A stretch of 64,000 nt of DNA from Ruminococcus sp. Lineage in GTDB: Bacteria > Bacillota_A > Clostridia > Oscillospirales > Ruminococcaceae. Position 1 is the first letter of the stretch, and each line of letters starts with the position of its first letter. A model generated the notes under the pieces. That model was given only the letters and a program-made list of their open reading frames with translations. It did not search any database and had not been told where the DNA came from. Made by a program: the position numbers and the translations under genes. Below are positions 16,885-25,316 of the stretch, piece by piece. The stretch spans positions 76,289 through 140,288 of the forward strand of contig NZ_JAEEMU010000040.1 of the NCBI RefSeq assembly GCF_016283395.1. Reading direction: 5' to 3'.

Positions 16885-17541
16885 TCAGCCCCAGACGGGC
16901 TTTACATATATCTTAGCCGAAAAAACATCGGGCTTGTCTGAAAGCTTGGCGATGTCCTCGGGATATACCGTATACTTCACGGGAAGTCCTGTGAGCCTTG
17001 AAGTCTCTTCAGCAAAGCTTCGTGACTGTTCTATTATCTCAAGACTTGTCTCGCATCCGAGATTGGTATTGTTGATGATAGCGGTATGCTTCATACGTGC
17101 AGCCGCCTCTATCTCATACATCAGCTTTGTTACCTCTTCCGCTGTATTGGTAAGGTATCTGCGCTGATTTATGACGTAATACATCTCGATACTGTCCTTG
17201 AACTGCTCAAGATCATCGGCATAGCGTCCAAGTGCAACAGCACCTGCGTCGTCGCCGCCTACGTCTATTATAAGGCAGTCCTCGTCCATAGCAAGCTCAA
17301 CTACATCAAACTGTATCGACGGGATATCGAGATTGCTCCTTGCAAAATCGGGAGCGATGAGCCTTATGCCCTTTTCCTCGAAAAGATCGCGGAAATCCGC
17401 TGTTCGGAAATAAGGATTTACTATGTCAAGATCGACTATGGCAGCAGTTTTGCCCTCAGCTGCGGCTTTAACCGCAAGATTTACCGAGAAATTGGTCTTT
17501 CCGCTTCCGTAGTGACCTGTGATTATCTTAATATTCTTCAT
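16885..17541 (-). CDS. P-loop ATPase of the MinD/Mrp/CobQ type
   Basis: 218 residues from the ATG at 17541 (AGAGG just upstream). The frame is open further to 17628 but runs through the promoter. The N-terminus KIITGHYGSGKTNFSVNLAV is a deviant Walker A of the SIMIBI class; VDLDIVNPYFRTADF follows, and CLIIDVGGDDAG is the Walker B region. Proteins like this are often encoded next to 2-oxoacid:ferredoxin oxidoreductases in Clostridia. A role in cluster loading or enzyme maturation is a plausible inference. It is the first gene of the operon and has its own promoter. Confidence 0.83.
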   Translation of the reverse strand: MKNIKIITGHYGSGKTNFSVNLAVKAAAEGKTAAIVDLDIVNPYFRTADFRDLFEEKGIRLIAPDFARSNLDIPSIQFDVVELAMDEDCLIIDVGGDDAGAVALGRYADDLEQFKDSIEMYYVINQRRYLTNTAEEVTKLMYEIEAAARMKHTAIINNTNLGCETSLEIIEQSRSFAEETSRLTGLPVKYTVYPEDIAKLSDKPDVFSAKIYVKPVWG

Positions 17542-17583
17542 AAATATCCTCTTGGCTTGTTTGTGAAAAATCCTACAACCTAT

Positions 17584-17612
17584 ATTATACCACTTTAAAT
17601 AATCAATTGCAA
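17584..17612 (-). promoter_or_regulatory. Promoter of the 2-oxoacid oxidoreductase operon
   Basis: Minus strand -35 TTGCAA (17607-17612) and -10 TATAAT (17584-17589), 17-base spacer, about 40 bases before the ATPase start. Confidence 0.75.
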
Positions 17613-17656
17613 GTGGAATTTTTAACATTCAGCGATATGATTTTTGTGAAACAGGC

Positions 17657-17685
17657 AAAAAGCCCCGACTGTAAAGTCGGGGCTT
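17657..17685 (-). terminator. Terminator after the small unit at 17730-17825
   Basis: Stem AGCCCCGACT/AGTCGGGGCT followed by TTTTTG on the minus strand. It would end transcription arriving from the right, although the only candidate gene just upstream of it encodes 31 residues. Confidence 0.75.
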
Positions 17686-17729
17686 GGACTTGCCGGAATA
17701 GAAGTAAACTGATTTACAAATACAAACTG

Positions 17730-17825
17730 TCAAACAATAATACCAAAATAAGGATAATCAAATGTCTGACCACCGTAATAGCTCGTTACCGAACCGCCTC
17801 TTACTGAAATGCTCACACCATTCAT
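17730..17825 (-). CDS. Possible 31-residue peptide gene
   Basis: Between two terminators lies a short frame starting MNGVSISVRGGSVTSYYGG and ending FGIIV. AAAGGAGG precedes it at 17840-17847 but 14 bases from the ATG, which is longer than ideal. No similarity is recognised. It could be read from the sigma/anti-sigma operon by incomplete termination, or be meaningless. The strong ribosome site and the dedicated terminator are the only arguments for it. Confidence 0.3.
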   Translation of the reverse strand: MNGVSISVRGGSVTSYYGGQTFDYPYFGIIV

Positions 17826-17865
17826 CGCAGTCAGCCCCTCCTCCTTTAACTACCATGAATACTTG

Positions 17866-17926
17866 AAAAAGTCCAGCTTTCGGCTGGACTTTTTTGACAA
17901 GCTGCGGGGCGGATATTATCCGCCCC
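17866..17926 (-). terminator. Double hairpin after the anti-sigma-like gene
   Basis: The nearer hairpin to the gene is GGGGCGGATA/TATCCGCCCC (17906-17926), the same word found at 2363-2383. The second, GTCCAGC/GCTGGAC (17871-17889), has an A-run and a T-run on its flanks and can terminate in either direction. Confidence 0.8.
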
Positions 17927-17936
17927 ATTATTTTTA

Positions 17937-19061
17937 TCATACTGCTTCAAATCTTTTTGCAAAATCATTCTCGTCAGCGATCGCACTTCCGCTTGCAGAG
18001 ATTTTTATGATAAAGTTTTCGTCTATCCTTCTTACATATATATTTTGGAAGTAGCCGTCGTCCTCAATCCTTATCATATAATAGTCCTTGCCGCCGAGTG
18101 TTACCAAGTCAGGGCCGCTTACATATGAATAAACAGTATCGGTAAGACCGTTTTCAATATAGTCGTTCAGATAACTTTTCTCAGATATATTTGGTGTATC
18201 AGGATATCTGAGTTTTGTATTGATAAAACTTACATCCATTCCGCCTTCTGCATTGGCGTATGTTACGACAGCATCATCAATGCTTGTGAAATAAACATTT
18301 CTTTCTTCCTCAGTCATAAATCTTGTAGGCATAACATAATGGGTGTAGAGGTCATCTTCATTAAGGAAAGATGTTCCTGTTGGAGCTGTGAACTTAAAGC
18401 CCGCAAACTCAGATGTATAAACATTTCCGTTTGAAACGCCCCTCTTGAAAGCAGTTCCTTCTGCTGCTGCGGCTTCATCAAGTCTGCCGCTGTCTGTTTT
18501 TTGTGCAGCAGTTGTTGTAGTCTGCGGCTTGGCTGTAGTCTTTTCAGTGGTCTGTGTCTGCATTGCAGCAGCATTTGAAGATGTAGTTACTGGCTTTGCT
18601 GTGGTTTTTACTGTTGTCTTTGCAGGCTGTGTCTTCCTGGCAGCTGTAGTCACTGCAACCTTTACCGTTGTTGTTTCTGTGCTCATCTTGTCTGTTGTGA
18701 CAGCTGTTACCGCCGGAGTGATTCCTCCTCCGTTGGAAAGGCTGCCGTTTTTGTTCAAAAGTAAAACGCTGCCGATGACAGCTCCTGTAACGAGAACCAG
18801 TGAAGCTGCTGTTATGAGAGGTGTGAGCCACACAGGTCTCTTTACGCGTTCAACTCCGCTGACTGAATCCGTATCGTGATCTATATTGTTATCTTTCTTT
18901 GTCCTTTCTATTTCTTCCTTTTTCATTTTGTAGTTCCTTTCGCTCACTGCGAGCAGCTTTTCAAACTGCTCATCGTCGATCTTCGGGCTCATATCCGTAA
19001 AATCTTCCATAAGCTCGTCCTCTGCATTTTCAAATGTATCAAACAGATCTATTTTTTTCAC
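17937..19061 (-). CDS. Membrane anti-sigma-like protein with lipoprotein-derived outer domain
   Basis: 374 residues from a GTG with AAAGGAGG six bases upstream, 13 bases after the sigma-factor stop. The N-terminal part (about 1-85) is acidic and cytoplasmic (KKIDLFDTFENAEDELMEDF, SPKIDDEQFEKLLAVSERNY). One membrane helix follows (WLTPLITAASLVLVTGAVIG, about 90-112), then a Thr-rich linker and the domain starting GVSNGNVYTSEFAGFKFTAP, nearly identical to the lipoprotein at 2394-3401. The layout (sigma binder, one helix, outer sensor) and the gene order suggest it restrains the adjacent sigma factor. No zinc-finger cysteines are present. The regulatory role is inferred from position and layout. 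Confidence 0.8.
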   Translation of the reverse strand: MKKIDLFDTFENAEDELMEDFTDMSPKIDDEQFEKLLAVSERNYKMKKEEIERTKKDNNIDHDTDSVSGVERVKRPVWLTPLITAASLVLVTGAVIGSVLLLNKNGSLSNGGGITPAVTAVTTDKMSTETTTVKVAVTTAARKTQPAKTTVKTTAKPVTTSSNAAAMQTQTTEKTTAKPQTTTTAAQKTDSGRLDEAAAAEGTAFKRGVSNGNVYTSEFAGFKFTAPTGTSFLNEDDLYTHYVMPTRFMTEEERNVYFTSIDDAVVTYANAEGGMDVSFINTKLRYPDTPNISEKSYLNDYIENGLTDTVYSYVSGPDLVTLGGKDYYMIRIEDDGYFQNIYVRRIDENFIIKISASGSAIADENDFAKRFEAV

Positions 19062-19074
19062 AGCTGCTCCTCCT

Positions 19075-19641
19075 TTACTTTGTGATACCGACTTCGGCAA
19101 GCTTGACGCGAAGCTTTTCCATTGCTCTCGTACATCGCGAGCGGACGGACGATGCCGTCATTGATACTGTTTTTGCTATCTCCGATGATTTGCGGTTATA
19201 GTAGAATTTCTGTATCAGTATAGTGGTGTCAGGTTCGCCGAGTTCCTTTATCTTCTGAAGAAGGATCCTGCGGAGTTCCGAACTGTCAACGCGCTCGTCA
19301 ACGCTGAAATCAGAAACAAGCTCTGCCATATCCTCTTCATCTGTATATACTTTATGGCTGTTTGCAGCGGAAAGTCTTCTGAAACGGTCTATGGCGTTGT
19401 GTTTAGCCACAGTTCCGATGTATCCCTTGATATCGTTTACGTATTTTTCGTTATACTCGAACTTTATGAATATATCCGTGAACACATCACAGAAGCACTC
19501 CTCTATATCTTCCTTAGTGCCGCAGCTCCTGAGCTTATTGAATACTATGGCATAAACATATCTGCCGTACTCTTTCATCAGCTGTCTGTGACATTCAGCA
19601 GGGGAAGTATCGAGAAGCTCTTTCAGCTCGTTCCCTGTCAT
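19075..19641 (-). CDS. ECF-type RNA polymerase sigma factor
   Basis: 188 residues. Region 2 is seen in RQLMKEYGRYVYAIVFNKL and DIEECFCDVFTDIFIKF with NDIKGYIGTVAKHNAIDRFR. Region 4 is near the end, with the helix-turn-helix KSSEIAKTVSMTASSVRSRC. The ATG at 19641 is eight bases after AAGGAGG; the ATG at 19647 is too close to it. The gene directly precedes the membrane anti-sigma-like gene and the two form a typical surface-signalling pair. Its target promoters are unknown; the related lipoprotein gene at 2394-3401 is a candidate to test, since it lacks an obvious -10 hexamer. Confidence 0.9.
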   Translation of the reverse strand: MTGNELKELLDTSPAECHRQLMKEYGRYVYAIVFNKLRSCGTKEDIEECFCDVFTDIFIKFEYNEKYVNDIKGYIGTVAKHNAIDRFRRLSAANSHKVYTDEEDMAELVSDFSVDERVDSSELRRILLQKIKELGEPDTTILIQKFYYNRKSSEIAKTVSMTASSVRSRCTRAMEKLRVKLAEVGITK

Positions 19642-19774
19642 GTTCATCCCTCCTTAACTATATATTAAAGATCGACCTTTCATAAACAACATTCGCAGTG
19701 AAAAATGAAAATGCTGCAAAATCTCAAAAAATTTTCTTCTTTTATATTACCATACTTTTTACAATGCCGCAACG

Positions 19775-19803
19775 AAAAAATCCCCCGACTTAAAGTCGGG
19801 GGA
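19775..19803 (-). terminator. Terminator of the fatty-acid synthesis operon
   Basis: Stem CCCCCGACTT/AAGTCGGGGG with TTTTTT following on the minus strand, 12 bases past the acyl carrier protein stop. Confidence 0.9.
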
Positions 19804-19814
19804 ATATACGCTTA

Positions 19815-20051
19815 TTACTCAGCGTCTGTATTCTTTTCAATGTAGTTTACGATGTCTCCTACAGTCTTGATCTCTTCTACAGCCTCATCAGGGATAGAGA
19901 TGTCAAATTCGTCCTCGATAGTTGTGATAAGATCAACAACGTCGAGTGAATCTGCGCCGAGATCGTCCTGGATATTTGAATCAAGGCTAACCTCATCTGC
20001 CTCTACGCTGAGCTGTTCTGCAATAATATCTTTGAGTTTTTCAAAAATCAT
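19815..20051 (-). CDS. acpP: Acyl carrier protein
   Basis: 78 residues, acidic, carrying the growing acyl chain on a phosphopantetheine arm at the serine of [12 protein letters not shown] (about residue 36). The start ATG at 20051 has GGAGG eight bases upstream; longer readings run into accA. It is the last gene of the fatty-acid operon, 43 bases after accA, with the operon terminator behind it. Confidence 0.95.
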   Translation of the reverse strand: MIFEKLKDIIAEQLSVEADEVSLDSNIQDDLGADSLDVVDLITTIEDEFDISIPDEAVEEIKTVGDIVNYIEKNTDAE

Positions 20052-20094
20052 TACAAGGTCCTCCATTTTTTCTTTATTTTTCATCAAAATCGGT

Positions 20095-20907
20095 TCATTC
20101 AATGAACGCTCCGATTTTTCTAAATTTAGTATAGCGTTCTTTAAGCAAAACGTCAATATCTTTTTTACATTTTTCAGGGATTTTCTGTGACAAATATTCG
20201 TGTATATTTTCTGAAATTTTGTCTAAATCGTTATGTGCGCCTCCGAGAGGCTCTTCGATTATGGCTTCGGCAACCCCTAAACGCACCATATCCTCTGCGG
20301 TTATCTTCATTATCTCGCTTGCTTCCTGCTCGCGTGAAGCGTCCTTCCAGAGTATACTTGCAAAGCCGCGGGGCGATAATACGGAGTATTCTGCGTTCTC
20401 GAGCATTGCAAGCTCATCGCATACGCCGAGAGCAAGTGCGCCGCCGCTTCCGCCTTCGCCGAGTACTATTGATATTATAGGTGTGCGGAGAGTCATAAAC
20501 TCTGCGATATTCTTTGCGATAGCTTCACCCTGTCCGCGCTCCTCGGCTGCAACTCCGCAGAATGCACCAGGAGTATCTATGAAGCATATAACAGGTCTGT
20601 GGAATTTTTCTGCCTGACGAGCTATCCTGAGTGCCTTTCTGTAGCCCTCGGGGTGCGGCATTGCAAAGTTGCAGGCTTTATTCTCGTTGATATCCCTGCC
20701 CTTTACCTCTGCGATTATGGTAACAGGCTCACCGTCAAGTCTTGCAAGTCCGCCGATGATAGCTCTGTCATCGCCGAAAAGACGGTCGCCGTGCATTTCG
20801 TACCAGTCTGTGAATACCTGTGGTATATAGTCCTTTATCGTAGGTCTGCCCTTGGTATGAATGAGCTGAAGGCGTTCCCACGCTGTTCTCTTTTCTTCCA
20901 TGCTCAC
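20095..20907 (-). CDS. accA: Acetyl-CoA carboxylase carboxyltransferase, alpha subunit
   Basis: 270 residues. With AccD it moves the carboxyl group from biotin to acetyl-CoA to make malonyl-CoA. Conserved segments are [59 protein letters not shown] and [15 protein letters not shown]. It lacks the long N-terminal extension of the proteobacterial form, as in other Firmicutes. It overlaps the accD stop by four bases (ATGA). Confidence 0.94.
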   Translation of the reverse strand: MSMEEKRTAWERLQLIHTKGRPTIKDYIPQVFTDWYEMHGDRLFGDDRAIIGGLARLDGEPVTIIAEVKGRDINENKACNFAMPHPEGYRKALRIARQAEKFHRPVICFIDTPGAFCGVAAEERGQGEAIAKNIAEFMTLRTPIISIVLGEGGSGGALALGVCDELAMLENAEYSVLSPRGFASILWKDASREQEASEIMKITAEDMVRLGVAEAIIEEPLGGAHNDLDKISENIHEYLSQKIPEKCKKDIDVLLKERYTKFRKIGAFIE

Positions 20908-21749
20908 GCCTCCTTAGGGTAAAATCCGTGGAGCTTCAGAAGATGTGAGAGTACGCTCCTCATCTTTCTGCGCTCAACTATCATATCCACAAAGCCCTTG
21001 TCGAACATGAATTCGGCAAGCTGGAAGTCCTCGGGAAGTCTCTGCTTGATAGTTCCCTCGATAACTCTTCTGCCTGCAAATCCGATAAGTACCTTCGGCT
21101 CTGCGATGATTATATCGCCAAGTGACGCAAAGCTGGCTGTAACGCCGCCTGTTGTAGGGTCTGTCATTACGGATATATAAAGTCCGCCTGCCTCGCTGTG
21201 GAGCTTTACAGCTCCTGATGTCTTAGCCATCTGCATGAGAGATACGATACCCTCCTGCATACGTGCTCCGCCCGAAGCCGTGAACATTACAACAGGGAGC
21301 TTATTCTCTGTTGCATACTCAAAGGCGCGTGTTATCTTTTCGCCTACGACGCTTCCCATAGAACCCATCATAAAGCGTGAGTCCATTACGCCGATAACTA
21401 CAGGTGAGCCCTTGATAGTTGCCGTACCTGTAATAACTGCCTCGCTGAGGCCTGTAGTCGAACGAAGCTCTGCCTGCTTTTCGGAATAATCAGGGAAATC
21501 CAGCGGATTTGCGCTTTTCATGCCGCCGTTGAGCTCCTTGAAGCTGCCCTTGTCGACTGTTATGGCGATACGCTCGGTAGATGACAGCCTTCCGTGATAA
21601 TTACACTTAGGGCATACTCTGTGAAGCTCCTCGTACTTCGACAGAGGACTCGTATCCTGACAGCGCGGGCATTTGAACATAGGCGGTTTGTATTCTTCCT
21701 CACCGTCATTGAAGCGTTTCTTTACAACATTAAAAAAATCTTCAAACAA
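20904..21749 (-). CDS. accD: Acetyl-CoA carboxylase carboxyltransferase, beta subunit
   Basis: 281 residues. An N-terminal C4 zinc ribbon (FKCPRCQD and [11 protein letters not shown], about residues 24-52) precedes the carboxyltransferase fold, with conserved [40 protein letters not shown] and [16 protein letters not shown]. This is the standard AccD layout. It follows accC by 21 bases and overlaps accA. Confidence 0.95.
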   Translation of the reverse strand: MFEDFFNVVKKRFNDGEEEYKPPMFKCPRCQDTSPLSKYEELHRVCPKCNYHGRLSSTERIAITVDKGSFKELNGGMKSANPLDFPDYSEKQAELRSTTGLSEAVITGTATIKGSPVVIGVMDSRFMMGSMGSVVGEKITRAFEYATENKLPVVMFTASGGARMQEGIVSLMQMAKTSGAVKLHSEAGGLYISVMTDPTTGGVTASFASLGDIIIAEPKVLIGFAGRRVIEGTIKQRLPEDFQLAEFMFDKGFVDMIVERRKMRSVLSHLLKLHGFYPKEA

Positions 21750-21770
21750 TTATTTTCTCCCCATTCACTT

Positions 21771-23123
21771 TTAGTTCTTCTTTTCGTCCATATACCTTCC
21801 AAGGAAGCCGATATCATACTTTCCTGCCTTGAAATCAGCGTTCCTTATCATTTCAAGCTGAAAATCTATATTTGTATCCACGCCCTCCACGATGAACTCT
21901 GAAAGTGCCCACCTCATCTTGTTGATAGCGTCCTCGCGGTCAGAGCCGTGAGCGATGAGCTTGCTTATCATGGAATCGTAGAAAGGTGTTATGGTATAGC
22001 CCTGATATACGGCTCCGTCTATTCTTATTCCGGGACCGCCGGGCATATAAAGCGCCGTGATAGTTCCCGGTGACGGTCTGAAGCCGTGAGAAGGGTCTTC
22101 TGCGTTTATTCTGCACTCGATAGCGTGACCGCGCATCACTATATCCTCCTGCTTTACTTCAAGAGGCTTGCCGTCTGCTATCTCTATCTGTGCCTTTACT
22201 ATATCAAAGCCTGTAACTTCCTCTGTTATCGGGTGTTCCACCTGTATACGGGTATTCATCTCCATGAAGTAGAAGTCATGGTTCTCGTCAACGAGAAACT
22301 CGATAGTACCTGCATTGTAGTAGCCGCACTCCTTAGCCGCAGTAACTGCTGCTGCGCCCATTTTTGCACGGAGCTCCGCGTCAACTATAGGGCTGGGGCA
22401 CTCCTCTATCATCTTCTGGTTGCGTCGCTGCATAGAGCAGTCGCGCTCGCAGAGGTGGATATAATTGCCGTGCTTGTCGGCGATTATCTGTATCTCAACG
22501 TGATGTGGATTTATAAGGAATTTCTCGATATAAACCGCGTCATCACCGAAGAAGTTCTTAGCCTCCTGCTGTGCGGCTGTCATCTGAGCTTCAAGCTCAT
22601 CTGCGCTGTCAACACGGCGTATACCGCGTCCGCCGCCGCCTGCCGAAGCCTTTACAAGTACGGGATAGTCTGCCTTATCGGCTATCTCACGGGCTTCCTC
22701 AAGAGACTTTACAGCTCCCTTTGAACCGGGGATAACAGGTACACCTGCTGCTGCCATAGTCTCCTTTGCAGCTGCCTTGTCGCCAAGCATTTCTATAGAC
22801 TTATATGACGGACCGATGAAAACTATTCCGTTTGCTTCACAGAGCTTTGCAAACTCTGCATTCTCCGAAAGAAATCCGAAGCCCGGGTGGATAGCATCTG
22901 CACCCGTATTCAATGCCGCCTGTACGATAGCGTTCATATTAAGGTAGCTGTCCTTTGTTGCGGCAGGTCCTATACATACTGCCTCGTCTGCTATCTGAGC
23001 ATGGAGAGAATTGCGGTCAGCAGTGGAATAAACTGCTACACAGCGTATATTAAGCTCTCTGCAGGCTCTTATTATTCGTACAGCTATCTCGCCTCTGTTG
23101 GCGATAAGTACTTTTCTGAACAT
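21771..23123 (-). CDS. accC: Biotin carboxylase subunit of acetyl-CoA carboxylase
   Basis: 450 residues, the usual length. It carboxylates the biotin on AccB using ATP and bicarbonate. The N-terminus FRKVLIANRGEIAVRIIRAC is diagnostic. The ATP-grasp region has PVLVKASAGGGGRGIRRV and the active-site region has EMNTRIQVEHPITEEVTG. It follows fabZ by 22 bases in the operon. Confidence 0.96.
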   Translation of the reverse strand: MFRKVLIANRGEIAVRIIRACRELNIRCVAVYSTADRNSLHAQIADEAVCIGPAATKDSYLNMNAIVQAALNTGADAIHPGFGFLSENAEFAKLCEANGIVFIGPSYKSIEMLGDKAAAKETMAAAGVPVIPGSKGAVKSLEEAREIADKADYPVLVKASAGGGGRGIRRVDSADELEAQMTAAQQEAKNFFGDDAVYIEKFLINPHHVEIQIIADKHGNYIHLCERDCSMQRRNQKMIEECPSPIVDAELRAKMGAAAVTAAKECGYYNAGTIEFLVDENHDFYFMEMNTRIQVEHPITEEVTGFDIVKAQIEIADGKPLEVKQEDIVMRGHAIECRINAEDPSHGFRPSPGTITALYMPGGPGIRIDGAVYQGYTITPFYDSMISKLIAHGSDREDAINKMRWALSEFIVEGVDTNIDFQLEMIRNADFKAGKYDIGFLGRYMDEKKN

Positions 23124-23145
23124 TTATCCTTATCTCCTGTGTCAC

Positions 23146-23589
23146 TTATTTATTATCCGCAACAATAAATGTTATCTCGCATGATACAGCCTTTTCGCCG
23201 CCTACCGATGCAAGAGCCTTACCTGTTCCCACAGGTCCGCGCTGGCGTATCATCTCGACCTCAAGGTCAAGTACGTCCCCCGGAACTACCTGTCTGCGGA
23301 ACTTTGCCTTGTCGATGCCTCCGAAAAGACCTACCTTGCCCTTGAATTCAGGCTTTGAGAGCATACATACAGCTCCTGCCTGAGCAAGCATCTCTATCAT
23401 AAGTACGCCAGGGGTAACAGGATATCCAGGGAAGTGCCCCTTGAACCAGAAATCCTCTTCCTTGATGTACTTTCTTGCGTGTACCTTCACGCCTACTTCC
23501 AGTTCAACTATCTCATCTATGAGAAGGAACGGATCGCGGTGAGGGATTATTTCCATTATCTGTTCTTTATTCATAAGTATATCAGCCAT
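23146..23589 (-). CDS. fabZ: 3-hydroxyacyl-ACP dehydratase
   Basis: 147 residues of the hot-dog fold. It removes water from 3-hydroxyacyl-ACP to give trans-2-enoyl-ACP. IIPHRDPFLLIDEIVELE near the start and the catalytic segment WFKGHFPGYPVTPGVLMIEM, with its histidine and glutamate, are clear. It follows a membrane protein gene of unknown role by five bases. Confidence 0.95.
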   Translation of the reverse strand: MADILMNKEQIMEIIPHRDPFLLIDEIVELEVGVKVHARKYIKEEDFWFKGHFPGYPVTPGVLMIEMLAQAGAVCMLSKPEFKGKVGLFGGIDKAKFRRQVVPGDVLDLEVEMIRQRGPVGTGKALASVGGEKAVSCEITFIVADNK

Positions 23590-23594
23590 TTTGT

Positions 23595-24251
23595 TTACTC
23601 CTTATTTATATCGTTATCCGCAAGCATCCCCATATCGTCCTCGGGTCTTATCCTGTACTTTGCGAATGGATCTTCAGGGACTTGTTCCGCGCTTTCAGAC
23701 TGTAGTCCTGCTCCGTACACAACGCCTTCACCTACTCCGTAGACCTCGCCGTCCTTGACGAAGCTCTTGAACGAGCCTACAAGCTGTGTGAAATGGGGAT
23801 ATCCGATCTCGTCTCTGATACTGCTGTCTTCCTTCTCCATAAAATAGATAATAACGGCGTTGGCAGCTGCAAGAGCTATAAAAGAAACCGTCACGGGGAT
23901 AAGTATGCAGCTTATGGCAAGACCTGCCTTCCAGCTGTACATCTTGCGTATACCTATAAAGTACACCAGCAGGAATATATATATTACAGCAAGCATCACA
24001 CATGGAAAGAACATTCCGCTCGCCATGTATATCAGCGAGCCCTTCCATGCCGCAGCAGACATCACTCCTATGGGAAGAAGTATGACGTTCATCAGCCACA
24101 GCCCCCAGAAATCACGCAGAAATCTCCAGCGTTTCTTCTGCATATCCAGCATACGCTGATTGTATTCCTTGAATTCGGTATACATCTCAGCGGAGGTGAT
24201 GTTGATATGAGACTCGTCTATATTGTCCTGTGTTATATATTTCAGTTCCAT
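23595..24251 (-). CDS. Membrane protein B inside the fatty-acid operon
   Basis: 218 residues with about four membrane helices (for example LWLMNVILLPIGVMSAAAW and VMLAVIYIFLLVYFIGI) and an acidic cytoplasmic tail (PEDDMGMLADNDINKE). It is a paralogue of the preceding gene: both begin with a KYITQ motif, have NIT(S)xEM in the first 25 residues, and have the block (E)(I/L)GYPxF after the last helix. Four bases separate the two genes. Neither belongs to a known fatty-acid synthesis family and no function is proposed beyond a possible membrane link. Confidence 0.75.
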   Translation of the reverse strand: MELKYITQDNIDESHINITSAEMYTEFKEYNQRMLDMQKKRWRFLRDFWGLWLMNVILLPIGVMSAAAWKGSLIYMASGMFFPCVMLAVIYIFLLVYFIGIRKMYSWKAGLAISCILIPVTVSFIALAAANAVIIYFMEKEDSSIRDEIGYPHFTQLVGSFKSFVKDGEVYGVGEGVVYGAGLQSESAEQVPEDPFAKYRIRPEDDMGMLADNDINKE

Positions 24252-24255
24252 AATA

Positions 24256-24831
24256 TCAAAGGAAAGTACCGTCGTGTGGGTGGTCTCTGTTAGCCTTTTC
24301 GCGTATGCTGTCGTAAGTGAGATTGGTTATGCTGTCAGCATCGCTGTTTACAGTAGTAATAAGCAGCCTCGGGAACGAGGGATAGCCAAGCTCCTTTGAA
24401 AGCTTGTTCTCATTGTTGTTATAGTACCATGCCATTCCGAAATTCGCCACGGGGAATATCAGGAACACAAACGATACCAAAGATGCAGGAAGTGACACAA
24501 GACACAAGACATACCGTTCACGACAGTTCTGTATAAATACAAAATACGTAACAAGTATCACATATCCTAAAAATCCCAGTGCAGCCAAAGCTATGCGCCA
24601 GCCCGGAACAACATCATTTCCAAACATCGTAATGAGCCCGAACATCATGTGGATAAGCAGTACATACTGGACAATTATCCATGTATTGAATAATGCATGG
24701 ACACGCCGGCGCCTGACGTTGTTTTTCATCGCTTCGATATTATAAAGACGCGCTTCGGCGAACATTTCGGGTGAAGTTATATTTCTTCCGCCCGAATCTA
24801 TTACTTCCTGAGTGATGTACTTGTATTCCAT
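24256..24831 (-). CDS. Membrane protein A inside the fatty-acid operon
   Basis: 191 residues, paralogue of membrane protein B. It opens MEYKYITQEVIDSGGRNITS, followed by a basic stretch NNVRRRRVHALF and about four helices, then KLSKELGYPSFPRLLITTV. It overlaps the last base of accB and lies four bases before membrane protein B, so it is tightly built into the operon between accB and fabZ. Function unknown. Confidence 0.75.
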   Translation of the reverse strand: MEYKYITQEVIDSGGRNITSPEMFAEARLYNIEAMKNNVRRRRVHALFNTWIIVQYVLLIHMMFGLITMFGNDVVPGWRIALAALGFLGYVILVTYFVFIQNCRERYVLCLVSLPASLVSFVFLIFPVANFGMAWYYNNNENKLSKELGYPSFPRLLITTVNSDADSITNLTYDSIREKANRDHPHDGTFL

Positions 24832-25304
24832 TACTTTATGACCATTATAGGCTGGTCGAATTCTACTGCCTGACCGTCTGATACGAGTATCTGCTCTACA
24901 ACGCCGTCATACTCCGACTGTATCTCGTTCATGAGCTTCATTGACTCGATTATCATGATAACGTCGCCCTTCTTTACCTCGTCGCCTGTTTTTACAAAAG
25001 GCGGCTTGTCAGGTGAAGGTGATGAGTAGAATGTTCCAACGATAGGCGATTTAACTATCTTTCCGCTTACCTCCTCAGCCATTGAAGCCTCGCTTGCAGC
25101 AAGTGTGCTGTCAACGGACGGTGCTGACTGTGCAGGTGCAGATGCTATCATAGGCACAGGCATTGCGGGAACGCTCTTCTTGCCCTTGATAGTGATAGTG
25201 TTCTCACCGCTTGATATAGTAAGCTCCGAGAGCTCTTTCTTATTGATTATGTCTGCCAGTTTTTCTATTGTTTCAAGGTCAAACTGACCGTAAATTTTCT
25301 CCAT
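24831..25304 (-). CDS. accB: Biotin carboxyl carrier protein of acetyl-CoA carboxylase
   Basis: 157 residues. The C-terminal biotinyl domain has IIESMKLMNEIQSEYDG, whose lysine takes biotin. It is preceded by an Ala/Pro-rich mobile linker (about 45-75) and a conserved N-terminal helix region (DLETIEKLADIINKKELSEL). It lies 12 bases after fabF and overlaps membrane protein A by one base. Confidence 0.95.
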   Translation of the reverse strand: MEKIYGQFDLETIEKLADIINKKELSELTISSGENTITIKGKKSVPAMPVPMIASAPAQSAPSVDSTLAASEASMAEEVSGKIVKSPIVGTFYSSPSPDKPPFVKTGDEVKKGDVIMIIESMKLMNEIQSEYDGVVEQILVSDGQAVEFDQPIMVIK

Positions 25305-25316
25305 TTAATGTCCTCC

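Noticed and set aside
22086..22724. A 212-codon plus-strand frame within accC
   Set aside because: Antisense to a certain gene, cysteine- and leucine-rich low-quality translation, no start signal.
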